Of a stretch of 64,000 bases of DNA, positions 57,088 to 64,000 are shown piece after piece. The stretch spans positions 6,063,501 through 6,127,500 of the forward strand of contig OY727100.1 of the NCBI GenBank assembly GCA_963402885.1. Direction: 5' to 3'. This DNA comes from Antedon bifida. Taxonomy: Eukaryota; Echinodermata; Crinoidea; Comatulida; Antedonidae. The translations under genes and the position numbers were made by a program. The first letter of the stretch is position 1. Each line of letters starts with the position of its first letter. A model generated the notes under the pieces. That model saw nothing but the letters and a program-made list of their open reading frames with translations, was not told the origin of the DNA and made no database searches.

Positions 57088-58303
57088 ATTCATTCATTCA
57101 TTCAGGCTTATCGCCTGACTTTATTTACTTTAGGCCTCTGGCCCCTAGTAATTAACAAAATAATAATTACATTGAAAAATAAAGCAATTTATGGTCACAA
57201 GATAAATGAATTAATTAATTTCGTTCTCTAAGCAAAACATATATCTTAACTTATAAGCATGATAAATATATTTAGATAGATTAGCAATAATTACTGGATC
57301 CTGTGATGACATTAAACGGCAGAATTTAAAAGTATTTGGATTTTCAAAAAATAAAGAAGGTATAAATTTTTTTCTGATTTCCTTGTAACGAGAGCAAACC
57401 GTAACAAAATGGTATTCATCTTCAACTTCATTTATATTACATATTTTACATAACCTATTGCTGCGCTCTATTCTTTTCCATCTTCCCTTTTCTACCTCTA
57501 GTTGAAGTGTGCCCAGTCTTAGTTGACTTAAAGCTCGCTTATATCTAGTATCAAGGGTCTGTAGTAAGTATCCATCTACTCCGAAATTGTTTTTGAACAT
57601 TTTATAATATCTTAATTTTGAAGAATTATTTATGCTTTCATGAAAGGATTGGCGTTCCATATCGGTTAGCCTTTCTTTTATTTTATTAATTATATAAAAT
57701 TTATCAAGGACATTATTTTGTGAAAACCATATGTTTCCATGACCAATAGAGCATAACATATGCTTTACATCGCTTACCCAACAATTACTATTATTTTGCG
57801 CTTTATGAAGTTGAGATTTATAACATTTCTTCGCATATTTGTCCTCGTTCATATTTACTAGTCTTACCCAATAACGAATAACATTGAGTACACTTTCGAT
57901 TGATAAAGAGAATCGTCCACATTCTCCTCTAATTGAAACATGTGTGGCTGATTTCCCGACCCCTAAAACATATCTACAGAAATTATTTTGAATATCATCA
58001 ATTTTTTTGTTGTTTAGTTTTCCCCATATTTCACTACCATACAGTATAATTGGGTTTATTTTAACATCAAATAAGTAGTTCCAAATATTCACTGGTAGAT
58101 GTCCATATTTCTGATATACTATATTTTTGAGTGAGAAAAGTGCTTTATTAGCCTGTGTATTATTTTGTTCTCTGGCCTTTTCCCAATTTCCTGAACAATC
58201 GAAAGTGACTCCAAGATATTTAAGAGATTTTACTATTTCAATTTCTTTACCAAGATAATTCCACTTTTCGTAATTGTGGCTCTGGTAACTAATTTTAAAA
58301 TCA
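57088..58303 (-). mobile_element. 5'-truncated LINE nested in foldback element 2
   Basis: The minus-strand frame is open from about 58,303 to a stop at 57,211: SLKYLGVTFDCSGNWEKARE, INPIILYGSEIWG, LGTLQLEVEKGRWKRIER and a zinc-binding motif CKICNINEVEDEYHFVTVC. This is the C-terminal third of a LINE reverse transcriptase with its terminal zinc-binding module. The 3' end has AATAAAGTCAGGC, a small hairpin (CAGGC GATA AGCCTG) and a GAAT tandem tail near 57,088-57,103. There are no internal stops, so the insertion is fairly young. Confidence 0.85.
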
Positions 58304-58565
58304 TATTAAATTAAAATTTTCGAAACTATAAATCAGGGATAATCTTTTTAGAACTTTCAAACAAGGAACTATTTTTTTAATGATTTTTAAAAAGCACATC
58401 ACTCCATTAAAACCTGTAAAATAAAAATTAAACCACAAATTATGTATATAATAGGATAAACATTATAATGTATACGACATTTAGCGCGACCAAAGTAACA
58501 ACGCGATCAATGTCAAACGCAACCGATATGATTAAAACAGCGTATAGTACTAACTACCAAAATAA

Positions 58566-58785
58566 AACCGTGGGCGACTTTGCGATGGGGCGACTTTGCG
58601 TTGGGGCGACTTTGCGTTGGGGCGACTTTGCGATGGGGCGACTTTGCGTTGGGGCGACTTTGCGATGGGGCGACTTTGCGATGGGGCGACTGTGCCGGGG
58701 CGACTTTGTTATGGGGCGACTTTGCGATGGGGCGACTTTGTATTGGGCGACTTTGTATGGGGCGACTTTGCGATGGGGCGACTTG
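58566..58785 (-). repeat. Right outer array of foldback element 2
   Basis: About fourteen copies of GGGGCGACTTTGCGAT and variants, inverse to the left array, ending in GACTTGACTGGATCCCC. The linker variants (GTT, TATT, GCC) are distributed differently from the left array. Confidence 0.93.
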
Positions 58786-58796
58786 ACTGGATCCCC

Positions 58797-60224
58797 TAGC
58801 CTCTAGGCTAGGCTAGTAGACTACCTAGAGGGGATTCTAGAGGCCTATCATAACCTACTACTAGATGGTCAGTTTATTCAATATTTAATGTACATCTAAT
58901 AGAATTTTAAGGGACAAAGACAACCAAGTGGGAATTGATCAACCAGATAGATCCTAACTAACAACATTCATACGAATGAGGGACGAATTGACCAGACCGA
59001 TTGAATTCAGCAATTGGTCTAGGTGCACACGGCACGTACGTAATATGTGGTAGCTGGTTGGCCAGCAGGCGCGACAACTTGTTAACACAGTTTTACATCG
59101 ATATAATATTAATATACAGTATCTACTATATAATTAAGTTTTAATATAACTAAGCTTATATAATATTATAGGCAGGATAATGCATCACTTGATATTTTTT
59201 ATACTTAATTTAAATAGTTTATACGTAAGTATTATTTTTAATTTATGTCAAAAGATGACCTTTTGATACGCGATTTTAAAAATAAAATAGATAATAAATA
59301 ATATGTCAGGCAAGTACAAAAATATAATAATGCATTTAATTAAATTGTAAATGAAATGTCCATGCAACTGATATTACAATATATTTACAAAAATGATAAT
59401 GGTAACAATCAATAATATCAATTGGCATTCAGTCTGGTTGCCGGCGGACAATTTCACAATAGATGAATGAAGTTTTACAGTAGTACAGTACTGGGACATG
59501 CAACAGTGACACATGCGTGATATGGATGGGCCTGTTATGGTCGCTTGACATGGAACAGCATAGCAGTTTCTTGTTGTTAGACATGAACAGTACGAGAATC
59601 GGGTGGGTGTAATAACCATATCTATTACCAGTAAAACAGCGTCCTCTCTTATTATTTCGCGTAGGTTTCAAATAACGGGGAAAAAAAGTTAAGTAATATC
59701 TAATTAATGACTAATAGTTACATTACATTTTAATATTTAATAGCATAAGTGTGTTCGACTCATAAATGAGTATTTAATTCCAAAATTGTAATACAGTATA
59801 TCGAAAAGTTAGATTTTTATTAGTGATAGAAATTTAGTATTATTTGGATAAAATAAAACTGTAAAAACATCATTCAAAAACCATCGTGGAAAAATACTTA
59901 ACCAACTTCAATTTTGTTCAAATTTGGTACAATAATTCTATATGTATTTATTTATCTTTAGTATAAAAATTGGGTAATTTACTAGAATTTTAGATGATTT
60001 GGACATTTTTTATTTTTCAAAATATGATGCCTATGGTTCTACTATACATTTACAGCATTTTTTTAACTAAAAGTGCGCCTAAGTTATTAAAAAAAAAAAA
60101 CTTGATACTAGTATTTTTCTTTTACATTATAACATTTGTGTAGTAAATTTTTCTTCTCATAAGCTATTATAGTGTAGGCCTACATTTATATTATAGTAGA
60201 ACCCCTCGTTTAATTGGGGACAGC
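58797..60224. other. Noncoding region right of foldback element 2
   Basis: 58,797-59,609 has no counterpart in A; it starts with CTAG-rich palindromes (CCTCTAGGCTAGGCTAG). From 59,610 it is collinear with 18,343 onward. No gene seen; the frames at 59,374-59,671 have no recognisable domain. Confidence 0.65.
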
Positions 60225-60720
60225 TCTTTTTACTATTTCGCCTTAACGTCTGTTTTTTTAACATTCGCCATTTACATTGCAAATTATAAATGGTATTATT
60301 ATTTTTTAGTGGATTTAGAATAGCTAGAACATGTGTGATAGTAGTTTTGACTACACTATATCGGGAAGAGTGAGATTAAAGCAGTCGTGAATTAAAATTT
60401 CAATAAAATTTGTCAACAAATATAATTTTACTATTTCGCCTTAAGGTCTGTTTTTTTAACATTCGCCATTTAGGCGTAGGCCTACATCGCATTATAAATG
60501 GTATTATAATTCATACTGGATTTGGAATAGCTAGAACAGTGTGTAGTTTAAACTATACTATATCAGGGGAATGCACGTGAATTAAAATGTCCATAACATT
60601 TGTCAACAAATATAATTTTGCGATTTCGCCTTAACGTCTGTTTTTTTTTACATTCGCCATTTGCATTATAAATGGTATTATTTTTATAATGGATTTGGAA
60701 TAGCTAGAACATGTGTGTAG
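60225..60720 (+). repeat. Tandem repeat of about 190 bp (B)
   Basis: Counterpart of 18,957-19,425. Unit starts (ACATTCGCCATTT) are near 60,261, 60,459 and 60,650. The left edge has an extra TTTCGCCTTAACGTCTG absent from the same place in A, a one-unit phase difference. Confidence 0.85.
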
Positions 60721-61269
60721 ATCTTTTCCAGATGGATTTCTTTTCGAGATTTCTTTCAAACTAAATGAGGGGATCTGCTAGGTTCCCGCCCGGAGAAATA
60801 GTTTTTCTTACAAGATTTGAATAATCAACAATATCAACATTCAACAGTGTGGCGTGTTGACCGCAATGAATAACAATACCATCTTCCCCACTACACCTGC
60901 ACCAACTCATTTGCATAATAACGCACGGCATACCAACTGATCAATATTTGTATAGGAGTAGCAATCAATGGGTTGGTTGGATGGCTGCTGTTGTTCATCA
61001 TTTAATTCATTGTATCAGTTGTTTTGATTTCTCATGATCAATTATTCACTTAATTCATTTCATTTATTCATGATCAAACACAGTAAAATGTAGTACATGG
61101 TTTGGAATAATGTTCGTTTGTTCAAAGTTAATAATTCACACAGAAATTGTGAAATTATTTATTACAATAATGCATATGTATTTAAATAAATAGAGAGAAT
61201 ACACTAGCCAGGCTAGGCATCGGCATCTTTACACATTTCTATTTATTTGTTCCTAATTTTCTGACATAA
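60721..61269. other. Noncoding region (B counterpart of 19,426-19,984)
   Basis: Nearly identical to A, including CATTCAACAGTGTGGCG near 60,838. No gene seen. Confidence 0.6.
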
Positions 61270-61590
61270 CTTAGGTGTTCTTAAAATTGAGGGCGCCAAA
61301 CATAAAATTTACGAGATGGGAAAGAGGCGGGAAGCCAAAAAAAATGATGGTGTGCTCCCTTGCCTCTAGCACGGTAAGGCTCTCTCACAGCCTTGGGGGT
61401 ACCACACATCAGATGCTTTGATATTATTGCCTCATAATGTGTGGTGGAAAGGGGGACGTTTAAATCTGTGAACCCCAAACACAGAAGCTCGCATAGCTTT
61501 AACTCTTTTCCACCGACCGGCATGGGGTTTGAACCCACGATAATCGTGTTCCACGACGCTCTACCAACTGAGCTATCCGGCCCTCTGGTT
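61270..61590 (-). mobile_element. Intact tRNA-derived SINE (B)
   Basis: The complement starts GGGCCGGATAGCTCAGTTGG, then TAGAGC and GTGGGTTCAAACCCC, and runs through the body to CAAACATAAAATTT complement near 61,300. The tRNA-like head has A and B boxes but a collapsed anticodon loop. In A the same SINE is split by the CR1 LINE. The 105-residue frame across it is not a gene. Confidence 0.78.
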
Positions 61591-61729
61591 AATAGCAAGG
61601 TTAAAACTAGATTCGTTTCCTCAAAATTACGTCATGAATATGCAAATTTATGACGTAACGATTAGAATGACGTAATATGAAGCCCGTATAAGACTATACT
61701 ATTGTCACCTTTTATTACTCGTGTACATT

Positions 61730-61815
61730 GTGGCATAACGGGTAGTGCTCTAGTAACTATCGTTTGGATTGAATTCTCTCAGCTCTACTGGCTGGGGTTC
61801 GAATCTCTACGGATT
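61730..61815 (+). mobile_element. tRNA-like pol III sequence (B)
   Basis: Counterpart of 25,388-25,478: TGGCATAACGGGTAGTGC and GGGGTTCGAATCTC. A SINE head or tRNA relic. Confidence 0.5.
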
Positions 61816-62245
61816 TCTTTTTAAAAAAATAAATATAAAATGTTTTTCTTTTATTTTGAAATAGAGATATTTAGAGAGTCAGGTTAATTTAGGATAATAT
61901 AATGTAAAAGATTAACAACATCAAAATTCAACAGTGTGGCGCGTTGACCGCCGCGAATGACTAACAATTGAATGTCAGAAAAAAAGGAATTATAGTTCTC
62001 TTCGTTACGTGTTTAGAAAGGAATTTATATCTCATCGTTGGTGGTATGTCGGCGTTGTTATGCAAATGGGTTTGTACAGGTGTAGTGGGAAAGATGGTAT
62101 TCCAACCGTTTTAAACCAAAATATCGGCTAAATATATTCTTTTTTGCGTTTCAACATAGGCCTATATGTTAATGATTCCAATTACGATACAAACTTTTTT
62201 TTTTATTTTGTAGGTAAAATGGCAGATATAACCCTTTTTGTCTTT
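61816..62245. other. Noncoding; end of copy B at 62,003
   Basis: Similarity to A ends at 62,003. The next block (62,030-62,100) resembles the complement of 19,560-19,630. No gene. Confidence 0.55.
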
Positions 62246-62352
62246 CCCCTTAACGTTTTCATACCACAATCGCTGTGCTAAGGGAAATTTATTATATTAC
62301 CCTTAATTAAGGCCATTTTACACTAAAAAGAGGGAAGTAGAATCAACCGATT
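62246..62352. repeat. Repeat shared with 28,068-28,175
   Basis: It begins CCCCTTAACGTTTTC and, after about 40 bases, reads GTGCTAAGGG, a small inverted repeat. It ends at the point where the hAT transposase reading frame is cut, so it marks a junction. Confidence 0.75.
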
Positions 62353-63345
62353 ATGTGGCTTCATCTGCAGACAATCCGTATATACCACCACCAACCTTTA
62401 TTCTGTTTACAATTTGTTGCTGAATGTCCTCTGACATACAGTTGAGTAATTGATTTTGTGTGGTATTAGAAATATAGCTGGCGTTTCGAGCGCAACTACT
62501 TAAATGGTCATTAGGCGCCTCATCACTTTCTGCCATTAGTCGCAGCAACTCCATGTTTGTGTCTGTGAAGGCACGAGGTGATCCATCATCCCTGTGACCT
62601 CGTATGGCTATCCCTTGTTGTCCAAAATACTCCAGTGCACGAATTACCGAAAACAGAAATGTTTTGTTCCGGTCCACTGTGGTAGCAACATCTTTTGATA
62701 TGCAATAATAAATTGTTAAATTTGGATTTTTCGATGTATGAATTAACTGCATGGGATTTAATATCAGAATAGCATCCTTCCAGTTTTGATAAGGCAGGAT
62801 GATCATAACTTTAGCACGAGAATCTTTTGACAGCTGGCATTGGGAATAAAACACATGCTAGGCAAAACAGTCCATCCAGTATTTTAGAGTAAGTTAAACA
62901 TTCATTTTCAATAAGCCAATGACCAAAACAGTACCTTTCATTTCACCTGTAGGACGTCGTTTACCTTTGTAGACTTTGGGCGGGAATGCAAATGATTCAT
63001 TCGGTATACGATTTCCGATCAAAGATCGCTTCAACGCATCAGGCACATTTCTGTACAGATGATTTCCAATATCTATTACGTGCTGTTCTTGGGCTTGATC
63101 ATTCCTAACCTTGACGGTTTGGTCTTCAGTTTCAGACGATGCAAGAGTATTACCACAAGCTACTAAGTCTTCCTGAGCTTCATCATTAGACTGGACGGAT
63201 TGGATGTCGGTTTCAGATACAACAATAGTATCAACTTGATATGACTTACTTGGTTGCATGTTGAAGTGCCCTCTCTTTGCTTTTTGAGACGACTCAAAGA
63301 AATCTGTGATTCTTTTCATTTTGGTGCGAAGGGTGAGCCCCTGGA
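62351..63345 (-). pseudogene. hAT-type transposase, N-terminal part only, frameshifted
   Basis: Minus-strand pieces in order: MKRITDFFESSQKAK, then DALKRSLIGNRIPNESFAFP and PKVYKGKRRPTG (63,345-62,930). After a frame break comes HWLIENECLTYSK and DGLFCLACVLF (TTF-type zinc-finger region, near 62,850). The 62,854-62,351 frame then gives DRNKTFLFSVIRALEYFGQQ, GIAIRGHRDDGSP, HLSSCARNASYISNTTQNQL and GLSADEAT. The last is the first catalytic aspartate block of hAT (ZMYM/THAP-associated) transposases. The rest, including dimerisation and later catalytic residues, is missing beyond the repeat at 62,352. Confidence 0.82.
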
Positions 63346-64000
63346 TCCGCCACTGCAGGACATGAAAAAAAGAAATGCCTAAGATCTTCAGTGGATTTAG
63401 AGTCACATAGGGGACCTTCATTATTGTTTTTATCTGACCAGCTTGAGATCCTTCTGTTTAATGGTAACGTATTAGATCGCAATTTAAATTTTATGCTTGC
63501 GCTTTCGAAGGCTGATGGCTCAAGTAAATATTTTTCTAGGCAGGGGTTTCTTTAATAATTTGATAGTTTAAAGAGAAGATTCATATGTACTTAAAAACTG
63601 GGAGATGTCTGTACGTAAAAAACTAGGTCGATGTCTGTACGTAAAATCGGGGTCGATGTATGTACGTAAAATCGAGGTCGATGTCTGTACATAAAAACTG
63701 AGTCGATGACTGTACGTAAAATCGGGTCGATGTATGTACGTAAAATCGGGATCGATGTCTGTACGTAAAATCGGGGTTGCTGTCTGTACGTAAAAACGGG
63801 TCGATGTCTGTACGTAAAAGCGGAGTCGATATCTGTATGTAAAAACGGGGTCGATGTCTGTACGTCAAAACTAGGTCGATGTCTGTACGTCAAAACTAGG
63901 TCGATGTCTGTACGTAAAAATGGGATCGATGTCTGTACGTAAAAACGGTGTCGATATCTGTACTTAAAATCGGGGAGAAATCTTTACTTAAAAACGGGTC
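63346..64000 (+). repeat. 23-24 bp minisatellite running off the window (from about 63,600)
   Basis: 63,346-63,590 is noncoding. From about 63,600, units of GTCGATGTCTGTACGTAAAA plus 3-4 variable bases (ACGG, TCGGG, ACTAG) repeat about sixteen times to the last base. Peptide frames across it are artefacts. It could be one outer array of another foldback element; the partner would be outside. Confidence 0.9.

Larger units (their letters stand above)
55514..58796. mobile_element. TU/foldback-like element 2 with different terminal units
   Basis: The ends are GGGGATGCTAGTCAAGTCGC and, in complement, GGGGATCCAGTCAAGTCGCC, each continuing into arrays of a 16-bp unit (ATCGCAAAGTCGCCCC) in opposite orientation. 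The inner core is homologous to element 1 in the same order. It has TTTTATTTTACAGGT then GTGTGC near 56,130 (14,740 in element 1), GCTGACCACC with GGGATTCCC near 56,710, TTTTTCCATGG near 56,765, GAGCTGGTATCCAC near 57,050 and AAAGCACATCACT near 58,390. A GC-rich patch (55,780-55,975) is unique to it. A LINE fragment is nested at 57,088-58,303. No transposase seen. The flanks show no matching target duplication. Confidence 0.75.
39769..62003. repeat. Right copy (B) of the large direct duplication
   Basis: Aligned to 1-25,669 as described there. The unit must begin left of 39,769: the gene exons, LINE and LTR element at about 34.3-39.8 kb stand in the place that A's missing left part would occupy, and the fibrocystin-L exons at 34,598-37,584 pair with those at 43,758-44,776 across the LTR element. 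Confidence 0.93.

Noticed and set aside
61510-61590. A tRNA gene on the minus strand
   Set aside because: A and B boxes and the T arm are good, but the anticodon stem closes on about three bases and the sequence is fused to a SINE body.
61281-61598. 105-codon minus-strand frame that is conserved at 20,016-20,285
   Set aside because: It lies entirely in a tRNA-derived SINE; similarity comes from the repeat, not from a protein.

Overview
The window is eukaryotic, AT-rich and dominated by transposable elements. A marine invertebrate deuterostome, most likely an echinoderm or close relative, fits best. The grounds are fibrocystin-L (PKHD1L1)-like exons, foldback elements whose ends are tandem short repeats (as in sea urchin TU elements), a CR1-type LINE whose ORF1 carries PHD and SGNH-hydrolase domains, a Mag-like Ty3/Gypsy element, tRNA-derived SINEs and many clusters of the palindrome TAGGCCTA. 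The species call is inference. There are no bacterial-type operons, rRNAs or CRISPR arrays.

Layout. A large direct duplication frames everything: copy A (1-25,669, already running at the left edge) and copy B (39,769-62,003 where it can be compared; it must begin earlier, because A's partner of 34-39.7 kb lies outside the window). The copies are nearly identical at base level but differ by whole insertions. A has a Harbinger element in an LTR and a 4.96-kb LINE inside a SINE. B has a second foldback element. Each copy holds, left to right: a decayed Ty3/Gypsy retrotransposon; minus-strand pseudogene copies of fibrocystin-L exons, two per unit; a foldback element with a 188-bp internal satellite; a 190-bp tandem repeat; and a tRNA-derived SINE.

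Between A and B (25.7-34 kb) lie old repeats and the most gene-like object here. This is a minus-strand gene 3' end (30.87-33.97 kb) built from seven short exons. All internal exons are phase 1-1 and multiples of three, and they encode an acidic, tyrosine-containing tail; an AATAAA signal follows the stop. It sits directly 3' of the fibrocystin-L exons on the same strand and may be the tail of that gene or of another membrane protein.

The right end (62.2-64 kb) carries a hAT transposase remnant cut at its first catalytic motif, and a 23-24 bp minisatellite that runs off the window.

The strongest points for follow-up are four. (1) Two foldback elements share an inner core but have different terminal repeat units. 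(2) The symmetric micro-exon gene tail. (3) A CR1 LINE in which ORF2 continues ORF1 in frame after a single UGA, with no AUG before its endonuclease. (4) Whether the A/B duplication is real or two haplotypes assembled in a row.
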